The translations under genes were made by a program, and so were the position numbers. Below, one piece after another: positions 1 to 5,554 of a DNA stretch of 12,721 nt. The stretch lies in assembly GCA_031556335.1 (NCBI GenBank), contig JAVBTE010000080.1:1-12721 (forward strand), written 5' to 3'. How positions within the stretch are numbered: position 1 is the stretch's first letter; the number at the start of each line of letters is the position of its first letter. A model generated the notes under the pieces. The model worked only from the letters and a program-made list of their open reading frames with translations, was not told the DNA's origin and ran no database searches. The stretch is from Limiplasma sp031556335. GTDB lineage: Bacteria; Bacillota; Clostridia; Christensenellales; Aristaeellaceae.

Positions 1-90
1 CTGGAGCGCATCGCCATGCAGCGCTATGGCATCCGGGACATGCGCCTTCTCTACGAGGGCGACGTGCGCCTGTTAAGCCAACTGCGGTAA
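1..90 (+). CDS. pheS: Phenylalanine--tRNA ligase alpha subunit, C-terminal fragment
   Basis: The window opens inside this gene, in frame 1; only the last 29 residues and the TAA stop (88-90) are present. The fragment contains ERIAMQRYGIRDMRLLYEGD, which matches the conserved C-terminal end of bacterial PheS, where the motif-3 region of the class II core ends in a G-I-x-D-x-R-x-x-Y/F pattern. The alpha subunit carries the catalytic site that charges tRNA-Phe and pairs with the PheT beta subunit as an alpha2-beta2 tetramer in the cytoplasm. pheT lies 195 bases downstream on the same strand, the usual pheST order, which supports the call. The gap between them is unusually long and holds a hairpin array. 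Its own start and promoter are outside the window. Confidence 0.93.
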   Translation: MERIAMQRYGIRDMRLLYEGDVRLLSQLR

Positions 91-110
91 ACGGGGGGAG
101 ACGGGGGGAC

Positions 111-248
111 GGGGGACGATGCAGGGGCGTTGCCCCTGCACCCCATCAGGGCTACGCCCTGAACCCATCCTTTGACCGCGCATCGCGCGGTCAAAAAGAG
201 GGTCCAGGGATGAAATCCCTGGCGGGATGCAAGGGCGGAGCCCTTGCA
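111..248 (+). repeat. Complete modular repeat: five consecutive hairpins between pheS and pheT
   Basis: After the leader GGGGGACGA (111-119) come five perfect stem-loops, each with a three-base loop: stems 120-128/132-140 (TGCAGGGGC), 146-152/156-162 (TCAGGGC), 172-181/185-194 (TTGACCGCGC), 204-211/215-222 (CCAGGGAT) and 228-236/240-248 (TGCAAGGGC). The spacers are 5, 9, 9 and 5 bases, so the array is symmetric about the central hairpin: hairpins 1 and 5 resemble each other, and so do 2 and 4. The whole is therefore a large imperfect palindrome made of small ones. Partial or decayed copies occur at 3906-3997 (minus), 8752-8833 and 12576-12633. It must be transcribed if pheS and pheT form one operon. 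Function is unknown; RNA stabilisation, attenuation or a non-autonomous REP/MITE-like element are possible. Confidence 0.85.
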
Positions 249-285
249 AACCCCGGCAAAACCCCCAATTAAAGGAGGAAGAGAT

Positions 286-2679
286 ATGAAGCTGTCGCTG
301 AAAATGCTTCGGGAATATGTGGACATTCCGGTGACGCCGGAGGAATACGCGGAGCGGATGATCATGACGGGCACCGGGGTAGAGGGCGCGGAAAACCTGG
401 GCGCGGAGCTGGAAAACGTGGTGGTGGGCAAGGTTTTGACCTGCGAAAAGGTGGAAGGCAGCGACCATCTGCATGCGTGCACCGTGGATGTGGCCGGGGA
501 AAGCCCGCTTCACATCGTTTGCGGCGCGCCCAACGTGGGCGTAGGCAAGCTGGTGCCGGTGGCCATGGACGGAGCGCGGCTTCCCGGGGGCGTGAAGATC
601 AAAAAGGGCAAGCTGCGGGGCCTTGTCAGCGAGGGCATGCTGTGCTCCGCCACAGAGCTGAAAATACCCCAGGAGCTGTATCCAAGCGTAGGGGACGAGG
701 GCCTGCTGATTTTTCAGGAGGAGCACCCCCTGGGCAGCGATGTGCGGCCCATTTTGGGCCTGGACGACACGGCGGTGGATTTTGAGATCCTGGCCAACCG
801 TCCGGACTGCCTGTGCGCCCTGGGCATTGCCCGGGAAACCGCCGTGGCCCTGAACACCGCGCTGCACATTCCCAAGGCGCAGGTGAAGGAAGCGGGCGGG
901 AACATCGCCGAGGAGGTCAAGGTGCGGGTGGAAGACCCGGACCTGTGCCCCCGCTATATGGCCCGGGTCATCAAAAACGTGCGCATTGCCCCGTCTCCCG
1001 CCTGGCTGCGGCAGCATCTGCACGCGGCGGGCCTGCGCTCCATCAACAACATTGTGGACATCACCAACTATGTGATGCTGATGTGCGGGCACCCCATGCA
1101 CGCCTTTGACCTGGCCAAGGTGCGGGGCAAGGAGATCGTGGTGCGCCGGGCCAAGGCTGGGGAAACCCTCACCACCCTGGACGGCATTCCCCGCAGCCTG
1201 CGCCCCGACGACCTGGTGATCTGCGACCGGGACGGGGCCACGGGCCTGGCGGGCATTATGGGCGGCGAGGAAAGCGAGATTCGGGAAAGCACCCGGGACG
1301 TGATGTTCGAGTGCGCCAGCTTTGACCGGACGGCCGTCCGGCTGACGGCCCGGACCCTGGGCATGCGCACCGAGTCCAGCGGCCGCTTTGAGCGGGGCGT
1401 GGCCGCCGAAACGGTGAAGGACGCCATGGACCGCGCCCTGGCCCTGGTGAACCTGCTGGACGCGGGGGACGTGGTGGCAGGGGAGATTGACCTGTACCCA
1501 AGCCCCAAGCCGCCCCGGCAAATTGTTGCCAGCGTGGGGCGCATTCAGGACCGGGCGGGGGTGGACATCGCGCCGGTCGCCATGAAGGAGATTTTGGAAA
1601 AGCTTCACTTCCAGGTGACCCTGGAAGGCGACAGGCTCACCGCCCTGGTGCCACCCTTCCGCGGCGATTTGGACGGAGAGGCGGACCTGTGCGAGGAAGT
1701 GCTTCGATTTTACGGGTTCCAGCACATTGGGGTCCAGCCCTTGAAGGGGGAAACCACCCAGGGCGGCGTAAGCCCCATGATGCGCCTGAAAAACCGGGCC
1801 TCGGCCATTTTGCGGGGCATGGGCTACTATGAGATCATGAATTACAGCTTTACCGGCAAAAAGGAAATCGCAAAGCTGGGCCTGCCGGACAGCGACCTTC
1901 GCATGCAGCCCATGGAGATCCGCAACCCGCTGGGGGAGGATACCGCCGTGATGCGGTCCACCTTGGTGCCGGACATGCTGCGCACCCTGGCGTTCAACAT
2001 GAACCATGCCACCGAGGAGGCCAGCCTTTACGAGATGGCGGCGGTGTTTGATGCCCATCATCCCACGGCGGAGGGCCTGCCCGCCGAGGAACAGCAGCTG
2101 GCCCTGGGCGTGTATGGCCCCAAGGCGGACTTTTTCGCGGTGCGGGGCGCGGTGGAGGCCCTGCTGCGGGCTTCGGGAATCGCTTACGAGGTGGTGGCGG
2201 GCGGCGACAGCTATTACCACCCCGGCCGGGTGGCCCGGCTGGTGCAGGGGGACACGGTGTACGCCCAGGTGGGGGAGGCCCACCCCGGCCTGCGGGAAGC
2301 CTTTGATCTGCCCAAGCGCGCCGTGGTCGCGGAAGTCAGCCTTCATCTGCTGCTGCGGGATGAGCGGCCCATGGGGGAGATCAAGCCCCTGCCGCGCTTC
2401 CCCGGCATGACCCGGGACCTGGCCCTGGTGATGGGCGAAAGCGTGGCCGTGGGTCCGCTGATGAAGGACATGACCGCCGCAGCGGGCAGCCTGTTGGAGT
2501 CCATCGCTCTGTTTGACGTGTACCGGGGCTTGCAGGTGGGCGTGAACAAAAAAAGCGTGGCCTTCTCCCTTGCCTTCCGCGCCGCCGACCGCACCCTGAC
2601 CGAGGCCGAGGTGCAAAAAGCCATGGACAAGGTGCAAAAGCTGTGCGCCGAAAAGTATGAGGCTGTGATCCGGGGGTAG
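286..2679 (+). CDS. pheT: Phenylalanine--tRNA ligase beta subunit
   Basis: This 797-residue protein has the normal length and domain order of bacterial PheT. There is an N-terminal segment, then a tRNA-binding OB-fold at about 40-150, the B3/B4 editing region at about 210-385 with SINNIVDITNYVML at 252-265 and GHPMHAFD at 268-275, the B5 domain at about 408-480, the catalytic-like B6/B7 core at about 490-690 with NPLGEDTAVMRSTLVPDMLR at 547-566, and a C-terminal FDX-ACB anticodon-binding domain from PRFPGMTRDLAL (703-714) to the end. The B3/B4 region in this family hydrolyses mischarged Tyr-tRNA-Phe. The ATG at 286 is chosen because AAAGGAGG (271-278) lies just upstream and MKLSLKMLREYV is the typical family start; an in-frame TTG at 244 lies inside the hairpin array and lacks a ribosome site. 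It follows pheS on the same strand and presumably shares its transcript. Confidence 0.97.
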   Translation: MKLSLKMLREYVDIPVTPEEYAERMIMTGTGVEGAENLGAELENVVVGKVLTCEKVEGSDHLHACTVDVAGESPLHIVCGAPNVGVGKLVPVAMDGARLPGGVKIKKGKLRGLVSEGMLCSATELKIPQELYPSVGDEGLLIFQEEHPLGSDVRPILGLDDTAVDFEILANRPDCLCALGIARETAVALNTALHIPKAQVKEAGGNIAEEVKVRVEDPDLCPRYMARVIKNVRIAPSPAWLRQHLHAAGLRSINNIVDITNYVMLMCGHPMHAFDLAKVRGKEIVVRRAKAGETLTTLDGIPRSLRPDDLVICDRDGATGLAGIMGGEESEIRESTRDVMFECASFDRTAVRLTARTLGMRTESSGRFERGVAAETVKDAMDRALALVNLLDAGDVVAGEIDLYPSPKPPRQIVASVGRIQDRAGVDIAPVAMKEILEKLHFQVTLEGDRLTALVPPFRGDLDGEADLCEEVLRFYGFQHIGVQPLKGETTQGGVSPMMRLKNRASAILRGMGYYEIMNYSFTGKKEIAKLGLPDSDLRMQPMEIRNPLGEDTAVMRSTLVPDMLRTLAFNMNHATEEASLYEMAAVFDAHHPTAEGLPAEEQQLALGVYGPKADFFAVRGAVEALLRASGIAYEVVAGGDSYYHPGRVARLVQGDTVYAQVGEAHPGLREAFDLPKRAVVAEVSLHLLLRDERPMGEIKPLPRFPGMTRDLALVMGESVAVGPLMKDMTAAAGSLLESIALFDVYRGLQVGVNKKSVAFSLAFRAADRTLTEAEVQKAMDKVQKLCAEKYEAVIRG

Positions 2680-2705
2680 GACGGCGACGGTTTCAGGACG
2701 GTTTG

Positions 2706-2744
2706 CGAGGGAAGGACCCTTTTTCAAAAAGGCTCCTTCCCTCG
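2706..2744. repeat. Long inverted repeat after pheT, possible transcription terminator
   Basis: Two 19-base arms (2706-2724 and 2726-2744) are complementary at all but one position around a single central base, giving a long hairpin 27 bases after the pheT stop. The T-run needed for an intrinsic terminator is inside the stem tip (TTTTTCAAAAA), not after it, on either strand, so classical termination is uncertain. It lies between two convergent genes (pheT and the minus-strand zinc-ribbon gene), where terminators are expected. The rest of 2680-2795 shows nothing coding. Confidence 0.5.
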
Positions 2745-2795
2745 GCTCTCATCCGGGAAAACCACAGGGAAAACGGTAGGATTTTTCAACAACGC

Positions 2796-2819
2796 AAAAG
2801 GCCTCCCTTTCGAGAGGCC
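2796..2819 (-). terminator. Intrinsic terminator of the zinc-ribbon gene
   Basis: Read on the minus strand, an eight-base-pair stem GGCCTCTC/GGGAGGCC (one G-U pair) closes a GAAA tetraloop and is followed directly by TTTT. It lies 33 bases after the stop of the minus-strand gene ending at 2853. Stem, GNRA loop and T-run fit a Rho-independent terminator, although the T-run is short. Confidence 0.75.
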
Positions 2820-2852
2820 CTTGCATCGCTTTTCCCTCAACGGGTTAAGCTC

Positions 2853-3143
2853 TTAGTACTGGCTCTGACGGTTGCGCTCGAAGCAGTCACGGCAGTAGAC
2901 AGGACGGTCGCCACGAGGTTGGAAAGGCACCTGGGTGGTCGCGCCGCAACCATCGCAGATCACTTCGTACATTTGACGGTCGCCACGGCTGGGGTTCTGG
3001 CTGTTGCGGCGGGCGCTGCGGCACGCGGGGCAACGGCTGGGCTCGTTCTGGAAGCCTTTGTCAGCAAAGAATTGCTGCTCAGAGGAGGAGAAAATGAACT
3101 CGGCGCCACAATCCCGGCAGGTGAGGGTCTTGTCTTCAAACAT
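2853..3143 (-). CDS. Small double zinc-ribbon protein (zinc-ribbon domain-containing)
   Basis: This 96-residue protein has two four-cysteine clusters: C9/C12 with C38/C41, and C63/C66 with C84/C87. The N-terminal half (L-T-C-R-D-C-G-A-E-F then a phenylalanine-rich stretch and P-x-R-C-P-x-C) fits the probable zinc-ribbon family widespread in Clostridia. The C-terminal half has the family-typical VPFQPRGDRPVYCRDCF (72-88). Members are small cytoplasmic proteins presumed to bind zinc; their partner is not established. The ATG at 3141-3143 is preceded on its strand by a strong GGAGGT (3153-3158). The gene is monocistronic, with a promoter near 3282-3290 and a terminator at 2796-2819. Its leader of about 130 bases is long for such a small gene and may fold over the ribosome site. 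Confidence 0.9.
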   Translation of the reverse strand: MFEDKTLTCRDCGAEFIFSSSEQQFFADKGFQNEPSRCPACRSARRNSQNPSRGDRQMYEVICDGCGATTQVPFQPRGDRPVYCRDCFERNRQSQY

Positions 3144-3251
3144 GGTTAGGTTACCTCCAATTGTATGATCTGTGTCCCTAGCGTTACAGTGTTGGTTCTT
3201 GGGTTTCCATGCTTTCGGACATGATGAACGAAGGAGGAAGGAACCTAAACC
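3144..3251 (-). promoter_or_regulatory. Leader of the zinc-ribbon gene with possible Shine-Dalgarno masking
   Basis: On the minus strand the segment 3158-3144 (GGAGGTAACCTAACC) holds the ribosome site and ends at the start codon. About 75 bases earlier in the transcript, 3251-3233 reads GGTTTAGGTTCCTTCCTCC, which can pair with it (GGTT/AACC, AGGTT/AACCT, CCTCC/GGAGG) with small bulges. Formation of this helix would hide the ribosome site. The pairing is seen in the sequence; a role in translational control, for example by temperature, is inference. Confidence 0.4.
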
Positions 3252-3281
3252 GAAACTACCTTTGGCTGGGTCAACGGTGGT

Positions 3282-3290
3282 ATTATAGCA
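3282..3290 (-). promoter_or_regulatory. Extended -10 promoter of the zinc-ribbon gene
   Basis: The minus strand reads TGCTATAAT: a perfect TATAAT (3287-3282) with the TG of an extended -10 element one base upstream. No good -35 hexamer is found at 16-18 bases, which extended -10 promoters tolerate. Transcription would start near 3275, giving a leader of about 130 bases. Confidence 0.65.
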
Positions 3291-3384
3291 TGAAAAGAGC
3301 CAATTGCATAGCGTTTTTCAAAATTATTTTTGTAGGCGGCAGGCGGGAGGCGTTCCGGTATTTTTTGGGGAAAGAGGAAACATT

Positions 3385-3412
3385 TGAAATCGTTCTATAT
3401 AGTACGATATCA
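3385..3412. promoter_or_regulatory. 28-bp near-perfect palindrome, candidate operator for the XRE regulator
   Basis: The left half TGAAATCGTTCTAT and right half ATAGTACGATATCA are complementary at 12 of 14 positions around the centre between 3398 and 3399; the two mismatched pairs are T-T and A-A. A weak promoter overlaps it exactly: TTGAAA at 3384-3389 and TATCAC at 3408-3413 with an 18-base spacer. A dimeric helix-turn-helix protein bound here would cover the promoter. The next gene, about 105 bases downstream, encodes an XRE-family regulator, so autoregulation is the simplest reading. It also lies about 100 bases behind the minus-strand zinc-ribbon promoter. Confidence 0.6.
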
Positions 3413-3444
3413 CTCTTTTAGGAACTTTTCAAAAAAGGGTCATT

Positions 3445-3473
3445 TTGCTATGTTTACGTTCAGGAACTATGAC
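3445..3473 (+). promoter_or_regulatory. Possible promoter of the XRE regulator gene
   Basis: TTGCTA (3445-3450) and TATGAC (3468-3473) are separated by 17 bases and lie 45 bases before the start codon. Both hexamers are imperfect, so this is a weak candidate competing with the promoter overlapping the palindrome at 3385-3412. Apart from these sites the gap 3291-3517 is AT-rich and shows no gene. Confidence 0.3.
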
Positions 3474-3517
3474 TATGGCGAAAAATAAAGCTATCATAAG
3501 CATGAGGATGGTTTGCA

Positions 3518-3841
3518 ATGGATTATGTGGATCTGGGGCGACGCATTCGCAAACAACGCACGCAGCTGAACTGGACACAGGCAGAGCTGGCGGAGCGGGT
3601 GAATGTAAGCACTTCGTTTATCGGCCACGTAGAACGCGGCACCCGCAAGGCCAGCCTGGAAACATTGGTTTCCCTGGCCAACGCCCTGAATGTGAGCCTG
3701 GATTATTTGCTGGCAGGCAGCCTGGACAACAGCGTCATCGGCCCCATTCCCCAGAGCCTTTCTTCCCACCAGCGGGTGGCCCTGCAGGAAATTTTGGCCA
3801 CCATTCAGGATAACCTTTCCTCCTGGGAACGGGAAGACTGA
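3518..3841 (+). CDS. XRE-family helix-turn-helix transcriptional regulator
   Basis: This 107-residue protein has an N-terminal HTH_3 (Cro/C1-type) domain at about 6-63: LGRRIRKQRTQLNWTQAELA, then VSTSFIGHVERG as the recognition-helix region (30-41), then SLETLVSLANALNVSLDYLL. The last 40 residues are a short tail with a predicted helix (84-101), perhaps for dimerisation; no ligand or metal domain is seen. Such small XRE proteins bind palindromic operators as dimers. The ATG at 3518 is preceded by a modest GAGGA (3504-3508). It is followed within 20 bases by a strong terminator, so it is monocistronic. The 28-bp palindrome at 3385-3412 is its most likely target. Targets elsewhere cannot be judged from this window. 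Confidence 0.9.
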   Translation: MDYVDLGRRIRKQRTQLNWTQAELAERVNVSTSFIGHVERGTRKASLETLVSLANALNVSLDYLLAGSLDNSVIGPIPQSLSSHQRVALQEILATIQDNLSSWERED

Positions 3842-3859
3842 ACAGGGCGCAAGCATAGG

Positions 3860-3894
3860 AAAGCGGCGGCGTTTGAAAAAACGCCGTCGCTTTT
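3860..3894 (+). terminator. Intrinsic terminator of the XRE gene
   Basis: A 15-base-pair stem (3860-3874 with 3879-3893, one G-U pair, GC-rich core GCGGCGGCG) closes a GAAA loop and runs into TTTT (3891-3894). It starts 18 bases after the stop codon. On the minus strand the stem is followed by a weaker T-rich stretch, so it might also serve the convergent CAP-protein gene. Confidence 0.9.
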
Positions 3895-3905
3895 AAAATA
3901 CGCAG

Positions 3906-3997
3906 ATGGCCGGGGCATAGCCCTGGTGGGGCCCCGCCAGCGAAGGCTGCGATGACCGAAGGGCCGGGCAAGGGTGAAGCCCCTGCAAACGTCCCCC
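3906..3997 (-). repeat. Degenerate copy of the modular hairpin repeat
   Basis: Read on the minus strand it begins with GGGGGACG (3997-3990), 12 bases after the stop of the CAP-protein gene. It continues with TTTGCAGGGGC-TTC-ACCCTTGC, a damaged form of the first hairpin, and ends with CAGGGC-TAT-GCCCCG, a damaged hairpin 2/4 unit. The middle is not recognisable. It matches the complete copy at 111-248 in its start motif and orientation relative to the upstream gene, but the stems carry mismatches. Confidence 0.55.
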
Positions 3998-4009
3998 TGT
4001 CCTTTCCGC

Positions 4010-5227
4010 CTAATGCGTCGCCTTCACAGCCGCGCTGTATTCGCTGTACACCCGCTTGCCGTTGGCGTTTTTGTAGGCGCGAATCATATAGTAATAGGTT
4101 TGAGCGGGCTGGGCTTTTTCCAGTTTCAGGCTCCAGCGCCGGGTGGTGGCCTGTTCGTCCACCTTGCGGTAGTCGCCGTTTTTCGAGGTGGCGCGGTACA
4201 GCACATAGCCGGATGCGCCTTTCAGGTAGGCGGAGAGGGTCACGTGGTTGGCATAGGCTGTGGCGGACAGGGCGGGCCTAGCGGCGGCGATGGTGGCGGC
4301 GGTCACCGCCGTCCGGTTGGAGGCTGCGGTGCTGGCCGCCGCGGCCCCGGTGGTCACGGTCACCTTCACCGGGTCAAGCCCCGGCCCCTTCACGGTGAGG
4401 GTGGCGCTGCCGGCCTTTTTGCGGGTCAGGGTCCCGCTGGCCCCCACGGTGAACACCGCCGTATTGCTGCTGGAAAAAGAAAGATCCTCCAGCCGGCAGC
4501 GGCCCACCTTTACGCCGTATTTGTCGTACAGGTACACAGTGGGCTGGGCGGTGCGGCGCTGCTTCATGTTGATGCCCGAAAGCTTCAGCGCCATGGAGCC
4601 GTGGCTTTTGTCCACCCTGGAAAACATGCCTTTTTTGATCTCCACCGTCATGGTGCGCTTGGCGGCGGCGGTGGCCTTGGCGGGGGAAAGGGAAAGGCCC
4701 GGGGGCTGCTGCTGAAAATACATGACCCAATAGGAACCGTTGTAGCTGCCCTCCACCTGCACGCACCCAATGCCCACGTGGGTGAAATCGGGGAAAAGCA
4801 TATTTTCAAGGTGCTCTTTGTCGCCTTTCCAGTTGTCAAACACGCCGGAGGCGGTGGCGAAGCCGGCGGCGATGCTTTCCCCGCTGAGCAGGGCTTTGCC
4901 CAGGGCGGGATACGCCTGATAGGCCGTGGCGTAGTCCGTCAGGTTGGGGCGGTCGTGGTCAAAAAGCACGAACAGCTCCGCCGCCCGCTGGATCGCCGTT
5001 TTTTCCAGGTCCGCCGGCATGGAAAGCTCGGACAGGCCGTTTTGCTTCCGCAACTGGTTCAGCAGTTTCAGGCAGGCCCGGGCTTTGTCCGCCTGAACGG
5101 TGGCGGAAAAGGTAATGGTTAGGCCGGTTTGGCTGGCCGCGACCGCGCTTTGGCATGCCAAAAGCAACGCCACGCAGCACAGAATCAGCGTAAGGCGTTT
5201 GAAGCGACGGATGAAGGTGCTTTTCAA
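4010..5227 (-). CDS. Secreted CAP/SCP-domain protein with Ig-like and fibronectin-like modules
   Basis: This 405-residue protein has an N-terminal signal (basic MKSTFIRRFKR, hydrophobic 13-24). Either LLAC (22-25) is a lipobox or signal peptidase I cuts after AVA near 30. Residues 45-172 form a CAP domain of the bacterial YkwD type: LNQLRKQNGL, then H91 in FDHDRP, then GESIAAG (116-122) with E117, and EHLENMLFPDFTHVGIG (138-154); these are the family's conserved cavity residues. Residues 188-292 resemble a bacterial Ig-like (Big_2) module with SSNTAVFTVGASGTLTRKKA. A Thr/Ala linker (293-318) leads to a FnIII-like module (319-404) ending in YYYMIRAYKNANGKRVYSEY. The role is extracellular or envelope-associated; the activity of bacterial CAP proteins is mostly unknown. 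Start is TTG at 5225-5227 with GGAGG 9 bases upstream; no in-frame ATG precedes the signal peptide. It is transcribed alone from a promoter at 5274-5302. Confidence 0.9.
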   Translation of the reverse strand: MKSTFIRRFKRLTLILCCVALLLACQSAVAASQTGLTITFSATVQADKARACLKLLNQLRKQNGLSELSMPADLEKTAIQRAAELFVLFDHDRPNLTDYATAYQAYPALGKALLSGESIAAGFATASGVFDNWKGDKEHLENMLFPDFTHVGIGCVQVEGSYNGSYWVMYFQQQPPGLSLSPAKATAAAKRTMTVEIKKGMFSRVDKSHGSMALKLSGINMKQRRTAQPTVYLYDKYGVKVGRCRLEDLSFSSSNTAVFTVGASGTLTRKKAGSATLTVKGPGLDPVKVTVTTGAAAASTAASNRTAVTAATIAAARPALSATAYANHVTLSAYLKGASGYVLYRATSKNGDYRKVDEQATTRRWSLKLEKAQPAQTYYYMIRAYKNANGKRVYSEYSAAVKATH

Positions 5228-5273
5228 GAGGGGGTTCCTCCCTGCTGTGATGAGGTGGAGTCAAATCCCCGTT

Positions 5274-5302
5274 ATTTTACCACATTCGCCCAGGAGACAC
5301 AA
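5274..5302 (-). promoter_or_regulatory. Promoter of the CAP-protein gene
   Basis: The minus strand has TTGTGT (5302-5297), a 17-base spacer and TAAAAT (5279-5274), with TGG directly before the -10 giving an extended -10. The start point would fall near 5268, about 40 bases before the TTG start codon. Confidence 0.6.
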
Positions 5303-5311
5303 ACGGGCGAA
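5285..5311. promoter_or_regulatory. Inverted repeat over the -35 of the CAP gene, candidate operator
   Basis: TTCGCCC (5285-5291) and GGGCGAA (5305-5311) are perfect seven-base inverted repeats separated by 13 bases. The spacing places the half-sites 20 bases centre to centre, about two helical turns, and the -35 hexamer (5297-5302) lies between them. This is typical of a dimeric repressor site, but no regulator can be named. Confidence 0.4.
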
Positions 5312-5357
5312 GCAAGGAAGCGCAAATCCCGTACAAAGCAAGGAAGCGCAAACCCCG
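5311..5357. repeat. Pair of 21-bp direct repeats between divergent promoters
   Basis: AGCAAGGAAGCGCAAATCCCG (5311-5331, the first 20 bases are diagnostic) recurs at 5337-5357 with one T to C change, at a 26-base period. The pair fills the space between the -35 of the minus-strand CAP gene (5302) and the -35 of the plus-strand tRNA (5368). It could be a double activator site or a small tandem duplication. Confidence 0.8.
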
Positions 5358-5367
5358 CAGACCGCCC

Positions 5368-5396
5368 TTGAAATGTGCGAAAAACAATGCTATACT
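5368..5396 (+). promoter_or_regulatory. Strong promoter of tRNA-Arg
   Basis: TTGAAA (5368-5373), a 17-base spacer and TATACT (5391-5396) form a near-consensus housekeeping promoter. Transcription would start near 5403, about 14 bases before the mature tRNA. Confidence 0.9.
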
Positions 5397-5416
5397 ATTT
5401 TCCGCGACTGCGCCTC

Positions 5417-5491
5417 GCCTCCTTAGTTAAATGGATATAACAGACCCCTCCTAAGGGTCAGTTGTGGGTTCGATTCCCGCAGGGGGTACCA
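5417..5491 (+). tRNA. tRNA-Arg (anticodon CCU)
   Basis: The 75 bases fold as a full cloverleaf: acceptor GCCTCCT with AGGGGGT (two G-U pairs), D-stem GTTA/TAAC with an eight-base loop, anticodon stem GACCC/GGGTC with loop CTCCTAA, a four-base variable loop, T-stem GTGGG/CCCGC with loop TTCGATT, discriminator A and an encoded CCA (5489-5491). Anticodon CCU at loop positions 34-36 reads the arginine codon AGG. It is a single-gene transcript with its own promoter and terminator. Confidence 0.96.
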
Positions 5492-5495
5492 ATTG

Positions 5496-5540
5496 CGAAG
5501 CCGAAAGCCTGACAAATGAAGGCTTTCGGCTTCGTTTTTT
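5496..5540 (+). terminator. Intrinsic terminator of tRNA-Arg
   Basis: A perfect 15-base-pair stem (5496-5510 with 5520-5534; CGAAGCCGAAAGCCT) closes a nine-base loop and is followed by six T residues (5535-5540). It starts four bases after the tRNA end. On the minus strand no T-run follows, so it does not obviously serve the convergent gene ending at 5555. Confidence 0.95.
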
Positions 5541-5554
5541 CTGGACCTCTTTTC

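Noticed and set aside
244..285. In-frame TTG extension of pheT by 14 codons
   Set aside because: The extension starts inside the last hairpin of the repeat, lacks a ribosome site, and includes the real ribosome site AAAGGAGG.
91..285. T-box or other riboswitch controlling pheT
   Set aside because: No T-box sequence or specifier architecture is seen; the region is fully explained by the five-hairpin element and a ribosome site.
73..2727. Minus-strand open frame of 884 codons opposite pheT
   Set aside because: It mirrors pheT codon positions, is rich in His, Gly and Gln as antisense of GC-rich genes usually is, and has no ribosome site or domain. pheT is unmistakable.
3209..3421. Plus-strand 70-codon frame in the gap before the XRE gene
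   Set aside because: It lies over the leader and promoter of the divergent zinc-ribbon gene and shows no family resemblance. A GGAGGAAGG inside it is the anti-Shine-Dalgarno segment of that leader.
5311..5357. Possible CRISPR array
   Set aside because: Only two repeats with a five-base gap; no spacer-sized unique sequences and no cas genes.
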